Notes: a model not told the origin generated them from the sequence alone. A stretch of DNA of 64,000 nucleotides from Insolitispirillum peregrinum (GCF_042665255.1 NZ_JBHTCD010000020.1); one strand, 5' to 3'. Numbered from the stretch's first letter, positions 16,745 to 25,844 are shown. Made by a program: numbers and translations.

Positions 16745-17169
16745 GCTGCGGCCTCCGGAACAACGATGGGCTGGGCCTCGATCAGGGCACAGTTCGGTGA
16801 GGTGGGCAGGGTGTACAGGCTGCTGCCCAGCGCAAAGGTCAGGCCATAGGGCACCGGGGCCGTCACCGCCTTTTTGACTGTCCCGATCCAATAGGTCACG
16901 GCGGTATCGGGATAGGTCTCGCAACGCACCTCGCAGACGTCGTCCGGCAACGACAGGGCGGTGATCGCGGCATAGGTTTCGCATTCCAGCGAGGTCACCA
17001 CCCACACCAGCGTATCGCCTTCGCGCACGGCGGTATGCAGATGGTCGGTGGCCTCATGCAGCGACCCGGCAGCCTTGTTGTCGTCGATCATGACGACATG
17101 GTGATCGGGCGTCCCGGCAGCCAGTGCCCCGGCCACATTGACCACCACGGTGATAACGATCTGGCTCAT
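16741..17169 (-). CDS. AidA/PixA-type protein, paralogue 3 (short)
   Basis: The protein is 142 aa, shorter than usual for the family. It begins IVITVVVNVAGALAAGT and HHVVMIDDNKAAGS, matching the family's first strands and DN motif, followed by LHTAVREGDTLVWVVTSLE. The C-terminal half differs: several cysteines (CETYAAI, CEVRCETY) could form disulfides or bind metal, and VPYGLTFALGSSLYTL is the final strand region. It overlaps both neighbours by four bases, indicating translational coupling and matched stoichiometry. Confidence 0.7.
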   Translation of the reverse strand: MSQIVITVVVNVAGALAAGTPDHHVVMIDDNKAAGSLHEATDHLHTAVREGDTLVWVVTSLECETYAAITALSLPDDVCEVRCETYPDTAVTYWIGTVKKAVTAPVPYGLTFALGSSLYTLPTSPNCALIEAQPIVVPEAAA

Positions 17170-18035
17170 AGCATCTCTCCGGTGCAGGACGTCTGGGAAG
17201 CACAGGCAGGCTCGGGTTCCGCCGCCACCACCTGAGCGTCACAGCAGGGCGAAAGCGGCAGAACGCCACCGGCATAGCCGCCGGTAAAGCCGTTCAGGTG
17301 CGGCTGCAACACCACCAGCAATTCGGCAGACATGGTGAAAGTACGCGGCGTCCACACCACGCATCCATCCTGCATCTCTGGCTGATAGACCTGCACGTCC
17401 ATCTTGTACTCATGGCGGCCTACCTTGTTGGTGTCCACCGATGCGCTCCAGTACCAGCCCTCGGTATAGGGGTCCGGCGAGCCGTACAGGGCCGGATAGA
17501 TCACCCCGTCATCGACCGCCGGGCCGTACAGGTTGGTGACCACCGGCGGAAAGGCATTGATGCTGTCGCGGGTGACGCCATGGGCCGGTACCCCGCGGGC
17601 GGTCATCACCCCACCCGGCAGGGGAACGGTACCGCCTTCGGGTGTTTGCACCAGCATTGTGGTCTCGGGCCGGGCAAACTGGCCGTTCTTGCCGAACAGC
17701 TTGCTCATCGCCGCAGGGGTCGCCGCCTCCTGGACCGCCGCAACCAGACGGCTGGCCACCGCCTCTTCGCTGTTGCGGTAGGCAAACAGGCGCGGCAAGG
17801 TCGCAGGCGGACCGGACACACCACAGCTCAGCCAGTTCAGGATCGCTTCCGATGCCTGCCCGCCGCTGGCATCATGGGTGCCGATCACATGGGTGACGTT
17901 CTTTTCCGGTGTCCCGGCAACTTCATCGACGCCAACCAGATGCTGGGTGTTGTCAATCAGATAGATGTGGCCGTCGAGCGTCCCGGTCGCCAGGGCCGCC
18001 GCGTTGTCGACCACCAGCATGATGGAAATCTGCAT
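17166..18035 (-). CDS. AidA/PixA-type protein, paralogue 2 (long)
   Basis: The protein is 289 aa, longer than the other three. The N-terminus ISIMLVVDNAAALATGTLDG, HIYLIDNTQ is the family signature. A central insert of about 60-150 residues with RNSEEAVASRLVAAVQEAAT and an FGKNGQF loop is not seen in the paralogues. The C-terminus is Cys-rich (SPCCDAQ, EPACASQTSCTG). WYWSASVDTNKVGRHEYKMDVQVY resembles the family's late strands. A Shine-Dalgarno (AGGAAACAGGAC) precedes the start. Confidence 0.7.
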   Translation of the reverse strand: MQISIMLVVDNAAALATGTLDGHIYLIDNTQHLVGVDEVAGTPEKNVTHVIGTHDASGGQASEAILNWLSCGVSGPPATLPRLFAYRNSEEAVASRLVAAVQEAATPAAMSKLFGKNGQFARPETTMLVQTPEGGTVPLPGGVMTARGVPAHGVTRDSINAFPPVVTNLYGPAVDDGVIYPALYGSPDPYTEGWYWSASVDTNKVGRHEYKMDVQVYQPEMQDGCVVWTPRTFTMSAELLVVLQPHLNGFTGGYAGGVLPLSPCCDAQVVAAEPEPACASQTSCTGEML

Positions 18036-18051
18036 GTCCTGTTTCCTTCAG

Positions 18052-18585
18052 CTACAGAATGCCATCGGCATGACAGGCTGCCGACCAGTCTGGACAATCG
18101 GTGGCGGCAGGCACGGACGTTTCCGCCGCCTGCGGCCCGTGATAGACCGGCAGATAGGCCAGCGACGCTCCGTCGAGGGCCACCAGCTTGCCGTCGTCTT
18201 CGCCAAAGCCGATCACCATGCGATAGGGATAGGTGGTATCCGGGGTCAGCCCGGCAGGCGGGATCATCCCTTCCCAACTGCGCGCCCACAGCGGCGTCGG
18301 GCCGGGCAGTTCGTCCGAGCGCGGCAGGTCGGTCACCGACGGTGCCGGAACCGCACCGCAGCCAAAGGTCAGCGAATCAATCCACACCGGCGTTTGCACG
18401 TCGATCGGGGTCATCGTCCAGCGCACCCACTGCCCCGGACCAACCGGAGTGGACAGGGCAGGTGTTCCCATGCCACTGCCGGGAAACGGGCCATCGTCAT
18501 ACAGGAACACCGACCGTTCGACCGGCTTGCCGACCAGCAGCGCCACCACATCGACGTAGACCTGAATGTTAAGTACCGGAAGCAT
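18052..18585 (-). CDS. AidA/PixA-type protein, paralogue 1
   Basis: The protein is 177 aa. It starts LNIQVYVDVVALLVGKPVE, RSVFLYDDGPFPGSG, the family's first strand and D-D/N motif, followed by GQWVRWTMTPIDVQTPVWIDSLTFG and a late PYRMVIGFGEDDGKLVALDG. It is nine bases downstream of the adenylating enzyme and has GGAGAGAC before the ATG. Its sequence is clearly diverged from the three downstream paralogues, so this is an old family expansion and not a recent tandem duplication. Confidence 0.75.
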   Translation of the reverse strand: MLPVLNIQVYVDVVALLVGKPVERSVFLYDDGPFPGSGMGTPALSTPVGPGQWVRWTMTPIDVQTPVWIDSLTFGCGAVPAPSVTDLPRSDELPGPTPLWARSWEGMIPPAGLTPDTTYPYRMVIGFGEDDGKLVALDGASLAYLPVYHGPQAAETSVPAATDCPDWSAACHADGIL

Positions 18586-18594
18586 TTGTCTCTC

Positions 18595-20139
18595 CTATAC
18601 CCGGTCCACCACCAGGGGGACCTTGCCGACTTCAGTGCGGACCAGCTCCGGTCCGTTCGGCTCGACCAGCCGCAAGCCAAAGCGATAGCCAGACTCGCGC
18701 AAGGTGGCCTCGGTGGCCTCCATGCCGTCGAACAGCGACATCGAGCGGATCAGCCCGGCGATCATCACCGGCGCCGCTCCGTCCGGCCCCAGCGCCTTCG
18801 CCAGCTCCGGCAGCCTGTCGCGCAGACCGGGTGCCGCCACCACCAGCAGGAACTGGCGCGACGAGCGGGTGATCTGGAACTGGACGTTGGCGGCCACCGC
18901 GTCGATGTCGAGCAGGTCACGCGATTTGAATTCCTCGCTGATTGCCGCCAGCGCGCGCGGGGCCGAATACTGGGTGTCGGCGATGTGCATGAAATCACCG
19001 CTGCGCCCGGCATATTCGAACTGCATCGCCCGCAGGCCCGCTGGCTGCTGATCAGGCTGGCGGTCGGGACGGCGGATCACCCGGTCACCGACCTTGTAAC
19101 GCAGCACCGGAGCGGCATTGCCGAACAGGCGGGTAACCACCAGCTCGCCCTCTTCGCCTTCGGCCACCCAGCGGCCGTTTTCATCGACCACTTCGATCAG
19201 GTGCAGGCCGGGCACCGTCGTCAGCACCGGGCTGTCAGGGTCCAGTTGCAAGCCGATGGTTTCCGCCTGGGTGGCCGCGAAATAGCTGAGAATCCTGAGG
19301 TTCGGGTAGGCCGCCTGCAGGTCGGCCCGCACCTTGGGCGTCAACAGGCCGCTGCCATACAGGGCAATGTGCAGGCTGTCGCGTTCGGTCTGGCTCAGGA
19401 CTTCGGCAAAGTCGGCCAGCAGGGCGATGCTCTGGGTAATGCCCATGATCGCCTTCGGGCCGGGGTAGGACATCATCAGCTTGTAGACATCGCGGCTCAT
19501 CGGCCCGGCCCCGATGTAGTTGACGCCGGGGATCTTTTGCAGCACCCCGCCGACCATCGTGCCGCTGCTCCACATCTGGTAATCGGCCAGCGTGGTCGAA
19601 ACCCACTTCGGCCCCGGTCCCGGCAGCATCGGCGCCATCATCGCCCGCCCCATGAACTCGCCCGCCCACTCATAGGTTTCCTGCAGCTCGTCCAGCGGAT
19701 AGACCGTCTCGGACGGACGCCCGGACGAGGTGCCGCCACTGGCCACCACCTCGAACCCGCAGCGGTCAATCGGCACCACCATCCCGGCCCGCTCGCCGGT
19801 GAACAGGGCGCTGAAGGTGTCCTTGTCGGTGATCGGCAGCGCCTGAAAGGCCTCACAGGTATCCACCGGACCATCACCAACCGCAGCGTTGATCCGCTCG
19901 CGCCACAGCGGGTTGACGCGGGCAATTTCCACCAGTTGCCGCAGGCGACGCTGAATCAGCCGGTCCTGCGTTCCCATCGGCATCATCGCCAGCGGACAGC
20001 CCAGACGCGACTCCGCTGCCCGCAATACCGACAGGAACGACGGCAGGGCCAGCACGTCATCAATCGACGCCGGACACAGAACGTCATCAGGGATCAGGGA
20101 CGCCACAAGGTCATGAACGGCGCTTTGCTCTATCAGCAT
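18595..20139 (-). CDS. PaaK-like adenylate-forming enzyme of unknown substrate
   Basis: The protein is 514 aa, larger than the usual 430-450 aa of PaaK. The ATP-binding P-loop is SGGTSSGRPSE (about 135-145). LPITDKDTFSALF, VLTTVPGLHLIEVVDENG, GELVVTRL and LRYKVGDRVI are in PaaK-like order. The chemistry should be adenylation of a carboxylate, possibly followed by thioester or amide formation. It starts inside the last codons of the decarboxylase (7-base overlap), so the two are translationally coupled. The substrate is unknown; the partner decarboxylase hints at an amine-containing product. Confidence 0.75.
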   Translation of the reverse strand: MLIEQSAVHDLVASLIPDDVLCPASIDDVLALPSFLSVLRAAESRLGCPLAMMPMGTQDRLIQRRLRQLVEIARVNPLWRERINAAVGDGPVDTCEAFQALPITDKDTFSALFTGERAGMVVPIDRCGFEVVASGGTSSGRPSETVYPLDELQETYEWAGEFMGRAMMAPMLPGPGPKWVSTTLADYQMWSSGTMVGGVLQKIPGVNYIGAGPMSRDVYKLMMSYPGPKAIMGITQSIALLADFAEVLSQTERDSLHIALYGSGLLTPKVRADLQAAYPNLRILSYFAATQAETIGLQLDPDSPVLTTVPGLHLIEVVDENGRWVAEGEEGELVVTRLFGNAAPVLRYKVGDRVIRRPDRQPDQQPAGLRAMQFEYAGRSGDFMHIADTQYSAPRALAAISEEFKSRDLLDIDAVAANVQFQITRSSRQFLLVVAAPGLRDRLPELAKALGPDGAAPVMIAGLIRSMSLFDGMEATEATLRESGYRFGLRLVEPNGPELVRTEVGKVPLVVDRV

Positions 20140-21752
20140 GGTTTGCTCATCGTCTGGGGGGAAAAAATCATCTCGGCCTCGGCGGTCACGCCCGCAGCAA
20201 TGCCCCAGTCGGCGCAAATTTCACGGGCATGACGGCGGACCTCGCCAATCATGTGGATCACATCGTCCATGGTGATCTGGTGGTTCATCATCACCAGCCG
20301 CAGCACCGTCACCCCGTCCAGTTCAACCTTTGACAGGAAATAGCGGCCCTCGGCGCGGATGCGGTTGCGCAGTTCCAGATGCAGGTCGCCCAGTCGTTCG
20401 GCAGGCAATCCCGCGGGGTGGTGGGTAAAGCACAGGATGTTGGCTTCGGGGCGATGCATCACCGCAAAGTCCGGCTGCGCCGCCAGATAATCGTGGGTCA
20501 GCTCGGTCAGCATCACCAGATAGTCGAGCTTTTGTTCAAACAGCCGTCGCCCGAACAGCGCCCACACCAGCCACAGGTTCAGGATCGACGGTCGCTTGGT
20601 GCATTCAAAATTCTTGATGCCGCTCTGGAACAGACTCATCTCGTCTTCCAGCGGATCAAACACATAGCTGGCCTTTTCCGGGAACGCCGCCGCCGCGCTG
20701 TCCGGGTCGCGGTAAAACAGCAGGGTACACAGGGCCGGGACGAACAGCGTCTTGTGGGCGTCAAGGCAGAACGAATCCGCCAGTTCCAGCCCGCGCAGGC
20801 GGGGCCGCAGGCTGTCCGACACCAGAAACGAGCCATTGTGGGCGGCATCGACATGCAGCCACGCCCCCCACTTGCGGGCCAGCGCCGCCAGTTCCGGCAG
20901 CGGGTCGATGGCCCCGATCGAGGTGGTCCCTGCCGCCGCCACGATGCAGAACACATCCAGCCCGCGCGCTGCCGCTTGCTCCAGCGCCTGCGCCGCCTGC
21001 TCGACATGCACCTGTCGGCGATCATTGAGCGGCAGGCGGATCACCTGATCCTGCCCGATCCCGATCACCCCGGCGATGCGGCTTACCGAAAAGTGCGCAT
21101 CGCCACCGATGGCAATCGCCGGACGCCGCCCGTCGGCCTGCGGCTGAACGCCCTGCTGCCAGCTCTGCCCCAGCCGCCGGTTGCGCGCTGCCAGTACCGC
21201 CGTCATGTTGGCCAGCGACGCGCCCGAGGTGGTCACCATCTCGAACGTCCCGGCCTCCCAGCCGATCAGCGGCGCGAACTGCTCGGCGATCAGTTTGTCG
21301 GCCACGTTGGCCAGCTGCCCGGCTTCGTAATACGAGGCCGGTTGCGGCGCGATGGCGCTGACCAGATCAAAAACTGCCGACACAGGCACAACAGAGGAAA
21401 ACTGCCGGGCCATATAGCCGCGCGAGTTCACCTTGATGCCGGTTCGCAGATAAAGGTCGAGGATGTCGGCAAAACGGTCGGCATCAAACGCCATCCCGTC
21501 CGCGTCCACCGCTTCGTCCACCATCAGGCTGCGAGCGGCTGCCAGCAGGGCATGAGGCCGTTCCAGACGGACGCCTTCGATCTCCTGACTGGCCAGCAAC
21601 GCCTGCACCTTGCGGGCGGCGATGGTCAGAGCACTGGTGAAGGCCGCTTCGCCAAAAGCCGGAGCCAGACCATCACAGCCGCGCCCATGCGTTTCAGAGG
21701 CGACCGACGCAGGCAGCGAGATCGGCAAAAAGACATTTTCCAAGGGTTGCAT
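20133..21752 (-). CDS. PLP-dependent group II amino acid decarboxylase
   Basis: The protein is 539 aa. Fold-type I decarboxylase residues are visible: stacking His220 in GGDAHFSVSR, Asp302 in LHVDAAHNGSFLV, and the PLP Lys334 in CLDAHKTLFVPALCT. TTSGASLANMTAVLAARNR and GTTSIGAIDPLPELA are family signatures. It is longer than typical aromatic decarboxylases because of about 100 extra N-terminal residues. It should convert an amino acid to an amine; the substrate (aromatic, glutamate or cysteine-sulfinate class) cannot be fixed. The ATG at 21752 is chosen over an upstream GTG. It is first gene of the PixA-type operon. Confidence 0.85.
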   Translation of the reverse strand: MQPLENVFLPISLPASVASETHGRGCDGLAPAFGEAAFTSALTIAARKVQALLASQEIEGVRLERPHALLAAARSLMVDEAVDADGMAFDADRFADILDLYLRTGIKVNSRGYMARQFSSVVPVSAVFDLVSAIAPQPASYYEAGQLANVADKLIAEQFAPLIGWEAGTFEMVTTSGASLANMTAVLAARNRRLGQSWQQGVQPQADGRRPAIAIGGDAHFSVSRIAGVIGIGQDQVIRLPLNDRRQVHVEQAAQALEQAAARGLDVFCIVAAAGTTSIGAIDPLPELAALARKWGAWLHVDAAHNGSFLVSDSLRPRLRGLELADSFCLDAHKTLFVPALCTLLFYRDPDSAAAAFPEKASYVFDPLEDEMSLFQSGIKNFECTKRPSILNLWLVWALFGRRLFEQKLDYLVMLTELTHDYLAAQPDFAVMHRPEANILCFTHHPAGLPAERLGDLHLELRNRIRAEGRYFLSKVELDGVTVLRLVMMNHQITMDDVIHMIGEVRRHAREICADWGIAAGVTAEAEMIFSPQTMSKPC

Positions 21753-22217
21753 AGCCAGCACTTTTCAACTGTGAGCCATGCACTGGATAAATACTATCTA
21801 TAGGTGAATATCAATGACTCAATAACCAGTGAGTGTTTCCGTGCTGTGACACACATGCCCGTGAGGACAAAAATAAAGAGTTCCGGAAGGATAAATCCAA
21901 AAGATAGATATAAAAATAAAATTCGGCAAATGAAATTTTTCCTGCTGAAATAAATGATGCGCCCAAAATCAATATAAAAATAAAATGGCACAAATATATA
22001 TGACATCAATTACCTATACATTCGGCATATTGCCCATATAAATTATTTTGACACTGCAGAAACCATCATATTATTTTCGTTTGCAGCCCGATGATATCCC
22101 AACATCAAATATTGCCGCAGCGCCACATTTCCTGCGTCTTCTCCTTTGGTCCTATTGCATCCTCCCCACTGTCCGGCACGCTGACTCGCCCCTCCTCCTC
22201 GCCCCCCGAGGCCCGCC
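21753..22217. other. AT-rich intergenic region upstream of the decarboxylase operon
   Basis: About 465 bases much richer in A/T than the surroundings separate divergent genes. CACTGG at 21781-21786 and CCAGTG at 21826-21831 form an inverted pair around the likely promoter of the decarboxylase operon. Short frames of 60-74 codons on both strands have low-complexity hydrophobic or unlikely translations. I see no gene. The composition suggests imported or stress-regulated DNA. Confidence 0.4.
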
Positions 22218-23072
22218 ATGCGTCTGTTGCTGTTGATCGCCACCGCCTTGCTGGCCTTTGCCGGCAATTCCCTGCTGTGCCGGGTGGCCCTGCGTGATAC
22301 CGCCCTTGATCCGGTCAGCTTTGTTGCCCTGCGCCTTGGCTCTGGGGCGGCGATTCTGTGGCTGATCGTATCGCTACAGCGCCGGGGCGGAGCCTCCGGG
22401 GCCTTGCTGGCGGGTTCGTGGAAAGCCGCCAGCGCACTGTTTGTCTATGCGCTGGCCTTTGCTCTGGCCTATCTGACCATTCCGGCGGGAACCGGCGCCC
22501 TGCTGCTGTTCGCTTCGATCCAGATCAGCATGATCCTGTACGGCCTGAGCATCGGTGAACGATTGTCGGGGGTACAATGGGCCGGGCTGGCCTGTGCTGT
22601 CGGCGGACTGGTACTGCTGATGCTGCCCAAGCTGGGGGCACCACCGCTGACCAGCGCCGCCCTGATGGTCATTTCCGGCATCGCCTGGGGAGCCTATTCC
22701 CTGCTGGGCCGGGGCACCACCGACCCGATTGCCGCCACCACAGGCAACTTTGTGCGGGCCACCCCCTGCGCCCTGCTGGTGCTGGCCGGGATGGCGATCA
22801 CCCGCGGGCTGTCTGCCGACTGGACCGGCGTCGGCTATGCGGTGGTCTCCGGGGCGATCACCTCCGGTCTCGGCTATGTGCTGTGGTATGCCGCCCTGCG
22901 TCACCTGACCGTCACCCGCGCCGCCACCCTGCAACTGAGCGTACCGTTGCTCGCCACTCTGGGCGGGGCGATGTTTCTCGGCGAGCCGTTCACCCTCCTG
23001 CTGGGCGTTTCTGCGCTGGCCATCGTGCCGGGAATCGGTTTGGTGGTGGCCGGAAAGAAAGCGGCCCCATAA
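22218..23072 (+). CDS. EamA/DMT-family transporter
   Basis: The protein is 284 aa with ten hydrophobic segments arranged as two EamA repeats (about 1-135 and 145-280). Typical elements are AFAGNSLLCRVAL at the start, LFASIQISMILYGLSIGERLSGVQWAGLACAVGGLVLL and LSVPLLATLGGAMFLGEPF in the second repeat. The role is likely export of a small metabolite across the inner membrane. The substrate is unknown. It stands alone, divergent from the decarboxylase cluster. Confidence 0.88.
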   Translation: MRLLLLIATALLAFAGNSLLCRVALRDTALDPVSFVALRLGSGAAILWLIVSLQRRGGASGALLAGSWKAASALFVYALAFALAYLTIPAGTGALLLFASIQISMILYGLSIGERLSGVQWAGLACAVGGLVLLMLPKLGAPPLTSAALMVISGIAWGAYSLLGRGTTDPIAATTGNFVRATPCALLVLAGMAITRGLSADWTGVGYAVVSGAITSGLGYVLWYAALRHLTVTRAATLQLSVPLLATLGGAMFLGEPFTLLLGVSALAIVPGIGLVVAGKKAAP

Positions 23073-23084
23073 AGACGGGCATCG

Positions 23085-23600
23085 TTACGGACACCACGGT
23101 TGCCGCTTGCTGCCGTCATAAGGCCGGGCCAGACCAGCCTCAATCAACGCATCCCGCAACAGGCGGCCATCGGGCAACAGCACATCGGCAACCACCCGCC
23201 CGCCGTATTTGTCAGTCTGCACATTCAGCACCTGAATTGCGGCGTCGAGTGGAGCCCACAGGCTGACCTGAGCCTTCGCCTGCCGGGCCTTGTCTTTTTC
23301 CTCGGCGCACTTGCCGCGCAGTTCGGGGGTGTCAACGCCACGCACCCGGATGGAGGTCACCGTTGTTTGCCCCAGCCAGATCTGGATCGAGGCCCTGATG
23401 GTGTCACCATCGACCACCTTGATCACCTGTGCCGGAAACGGGCCGGGCAAGGTGCTGTGCAGGGCCGTGTTGGCGGGGGACTCCGCTGGCGCGCTGTCGG
23501 CAGGTTCTTCGGCATGCACCGGCCCTGCGAGCATCACGGCGACCATCGCGCACACAAGAGACCATGGAGCACAGCGCTGGAAACATTTATGGGTTTGCAT
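23085..23600 (-). CDS. Secreted thermonuclease-family protein (SNase-like)
   Basis: The protein is 171 aa. A signal peptide (about 1-30, ending GPVHA) is followed by an SNase domain: VIKVVDGDTIRASI, VRGVDTPELRGKCAEEKDKARQAK, and QTDKYGGRVVADVLLPDG with LLRDALIEAGLARPYDG. The active-site Arg/Glu pattern of staphylococcal nuclease (R in VRGVDTPE with E) is present. It should hydrolyse nucleic acids in the periplasm or outside. The start is placed at the Met before the signal peptide; upstream Mets are in frame but lack a signal. It is next to the restriction-modification island. Confidence 0.82.
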   Translation of the reverse strand: MQTHKCFQRCAPWSLVCAMVAVMLAGPVHAEEPADSAPAESPANTALHSTLPGPFPAQVIKVVDGDTIRASIQIWLGQTTVTSIRVRGVDTPELRGKCAEEKDKARQAKAQVSLWAPLDAAIQVLNVQTDKYGGRVVADVLLPDGRLLRDALIEAGLARPYDGSKRQPWCP

Positions 23601-23935
23601 TTTACAATGATACCTCATAGGTTGCATCGTACGAATCCAAAGCCCCGTTCCAGCGGGCACCATCAAAACCCTAGCACGCCCTTAAGAACATAAAAAGAAC
23701 AAATACACCGCCACACTCTCTATGGATGTTTTTATTGGCCAGACACACCATTCTCATACATCATCTATCCCCGTAGAATCATTCAATTCATGCTATTACA
23801 ATATAAAGTCTTACACACCCTGCCTGAGTGGCCCCTTCGGCTATCACAAGAACAGTATACGAACACAGACCTTCATGTTACGGTCGTCATTTGTATAATT
23901 CTCTATGGATAGTCAGGGTGTCAGGAACTCACGAG
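23601..23935. other. AT-rich upstream region of the restriction-modification operon
   Basis: The 335-base segment is AT-rich compared with neighbours and holds no gene I can support. A perfect TATAAT lies at 23894-23899, 37 bases before the methyltransferase start, and is a likely -10 element. The composition marks the left edge of a probable island. Confidence 0.45.
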
Positions 23936-24895
23936 ATGAGCCGGTTCACATCTCTTGAAATGTGTGCGGGAGCAGGGGGGCAAGCCCTCGGCCTGGAAAT
24001 GGCAGGGTTCGGCCATCAGGCCCTGATAGAAATCGAGCCCCCCGCCTGTGCAACGTTGCGCCTGAATCGCCCGTCGTGGCATGTACAGGAATGCGATTTA
24101 CGCCATTTCAGCGGCAAACCTTATGACGGAATCGACCTGCTTGCAGGTGGCGTCCCATGCCCACCATTCTCCAAGGCTGGCAAACAGTTGGGAGCAGAGG
24201 ACGAGCGCGATCTTTTTCCTGAAGCCATCCGCATGGTCAGCGAAACCAGACCCAAAGCCGTCATGCTGGAGAATGTCCGCGGCCTTCTCGATGCTGTTTT
24301 TAACGATTACCGGGCAGATGTAGAAAAGCAACTTCAAAAGCTGGGATATGTCGCGGGCTGGCGTTTGCTGAATGCCTCAGATTTTGGTGTCTCACAATTA
24401 CGCCCACGCGTTGTCTTTGTTGGCATTCAGGCACGATACGCAGATTCTTTTGAATGGCCTGCCCCTAGTCCGCTTCCCCCTCCGACCGTGGGGCAGTTGT
24501 TGCACGACCTGATGGCTGCGGAAGGCTGGAAAGAGGCAGATAGCTGGCGCCATACCGCAAATTCAATCGCCCCAACGCTGGTTGGTGGTTCCAAAAAGCA
24601 CGGGGGCCCTGATCTCGGCCCCACCCGGGCAAAGAGAGCGTGGGCGTCTTTGGGAGTCTGTGGACACGGCATCGCGGATAAAGCCCCGGATTGCGACTTC
24701 ACCGGCCTTCCGCGTCTGACAACCCGTATGGCAGCTCGAATCCAGGGTTTCCCGGACGAGTGGCTGTTTGCAGGAAAAAAAACTGCAACATATCGTCAAA
24801 TCGGCAATGCATTTCCTCCTCCTGTTGCCAGAGCCGTTGCAGAAAAAATCTTCGCAGCCCTTTCTGTCCGCCAGCTTGTTCAGGTTGCATCATGA
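23936..24895 (+). CDS. DNA C5-cytosine methyltransferase of an NgoMIV-type system
   Basis: The protein is 319 aa, the usual size. Motif I EMCAGAGGQALGLEMAGF is at residues 8-25, motif IV GGVPCPPFS has catalytic Cys75, motif VI is ENVRG (112-116), motif VIII is QLRPRVVFVGI and motif X YRQIGNAFPPPVARAV. It transfers methyl from SAM to C5 of cytosine. Its partner downstream is an NgoMIV-like nuclease, so the expected site is GCCGGC. The genes overlap by four bases (ATGA). Base composition is lower in GC than neighbours, consistent with transfer. Confidence 0.92.
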   Translation: MSRFTSLEMCAGAGGQALGLEMAGFGHQALIEIEPPACATLRLNRPSWHVQECDLRHFSGKPYDGIDLLAGGVPCPPFSKAGKQLGAEDERDLFPEAIRMVSETRPKAVMLENVRGLLDAVFNDYRADVEKQLQKLGYVAGWRLLNASDFGVSQLRPRVVFVGIQARYADSFEWPAPSPLPPPTVGQLLHDLMAAEGWKEADSWRHTANSIAPTLVGGSKKHGGPDLGPTRAKRAWASLGVCGHGIADKAPDCDFTGLPRLTTRMAARIQGFPDEWLFAGKKTATYRQIGNAFPPPVARAVAEKIFAALSVRQLVQVAS

Positions 24896-25755
24896 CCATG
24901 CCGTCCCGACTGTCATTGGCCCGCAAGAAATTCCATGCCGATTTATTGAAGAGCACATTAACCATCAACAACAATAACGTTCCAAGCAATGCGGATGGCA
25001 GCAACAGAAGCAGTGTCGCCATCGCACGGGGCATCGCCACCCTTCTCGAAGCCGAAACAATCGCAGAACGTCAAGCCGGGCAGACATCCGGTAATCAGTT
25101 TGAAGCTGTGTGCAGCGACTTTGTCAGACATACATTTTTGCAGCTCGACCATCTCCGCCCCGGGAAATGGAACGTGCATCAGGTTGGTGGCCGGAATCGT
25201 CTGGAAATTGCACGATATGAGCAGTACTCACACCTCATCGCACTGGACCGCGTTGCACGGCATGACCCGGAACTGGCTGCTGCGCTGGGGTCTGACTACA
25301 CAATCACACCAGATATTATCGTGTCGCAGGAATTGCTAACCGACAGCGAAATCAATACAGACGAGCCTGTTGTTGATCCGACAGTCAGCAATCTTGCCAG
25401 TCTTCGCTGGAGGGAGGACGGCAACCCCCTTTTGCATGCAAGTATTTCCTGTAAATGGACAATCCGCAGCGATCGGGCACAAAACGCCCGATCCGAGGCA
25501 CTCAATCTTATCAGGAACAGAAAGGGTCGCCTCCCAAATATCATGGTCGTAACCGCAGAACCAACGCCAAGTCGCCTGTCGTCCATTGCATTGGGAACCG
25601 GTGATATAGACTGTGTCTATCATTTTGCACTGTATGAGCTAAAAGAGACATTGGTCATGCTGGATATGCAAGATGCCCTGGATCTGCTCAATGTCATGAT
25701 CAATGGAAAGCGACTGAAAGACATCAGCGATCTTCCTTTAGATCTTGCTGTATGA
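24892..25755 (+). CDS. Type II restriction endonuclease, NgoMIV family
   Basis: The protein is 287 aa and closely resembles NgoMIV as I remember it, including SNADGSN, GQTSGNQFEA, NRLEIARYEQY, GSDYTITPDIIV, LLHASISCKWTIRSDRAQNA, RSEALNLIRNRKGRLP, and the end LKDISDLPLDLAV. Catalytic residues fall at Glu71, Asp141, Lys188 (S-x-K as SCK) and Glu202, one residue offset from the NgoMIV positions. It should cut GCCGGC as a tetramer. It starts on the ATGA of the methyltransferase, so modification and cleavage are coupled. Specificity is inferred from conservation of the whole chain. Confidence 0.92.
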   Translation: MTMPSRLSLARKKFHADLLKSTLTINNNNVPSNADGSNRSSVAIARGIATLLEAETIAERQAGQTSGNQFEAVCSDFVRHTFLQLDHLRPGKWNVHQVGGRNRLEIARYEQYSHLIALDRVARHDPELAAALGSDYTITPDIIVSQELLTDSEINTDEPVVDPTVSNLASLRWREDGNPLLHASISCKWTIRSDRAQNARSEALNLIRNRKGRLPNIMVVTAEPTPSRLSSIALGTGDIDCVYHFALYELKETLVMLDMQDALDLLNVMINGKRLKDISDLPLDLAV

Positions 25756-25789
25756 TGGCCCTGCCCACACACATCCTGCTTACACCATG

Positions 25790-25817
25790 AAAAAACCGGG
25801 CAGTTTCTCCTGCCCGG
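25790..25817 (-). terminator. Rho-independent terminator after the enoyl-CoA hydratase gene
   Basis: CCGGGCAG (25796-25803) pairs with CTGCCCGG (25810-25817) around a 6-base loop. Read on the minus strand the stem is followed by TTTTTT (25790-25795), 28 bases after the stop at 25845, so it terminates the liv/hydratase transcript. It may also stop read-through from the restriction gene. Confidence 0.85.
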
Positions 25818-25844
25818 CTCCGTGCGTGTAACCTGAGTCCCCCG

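Noticed and set aside
17965..20232. Long plus-strand open frame of 755 codons
   Set aside because: Antisense to the PaaK-like enzyme and the first PixA-type gene, low complexity, no recognisable domain.
21794..22267. Several 60-74 codon frames in the AT-rich gap before the EamA gene
   Set aside because: They overlap on opposite strands, lack ribosome sites, and translate to unstructured hydrophobic or basic stretches.
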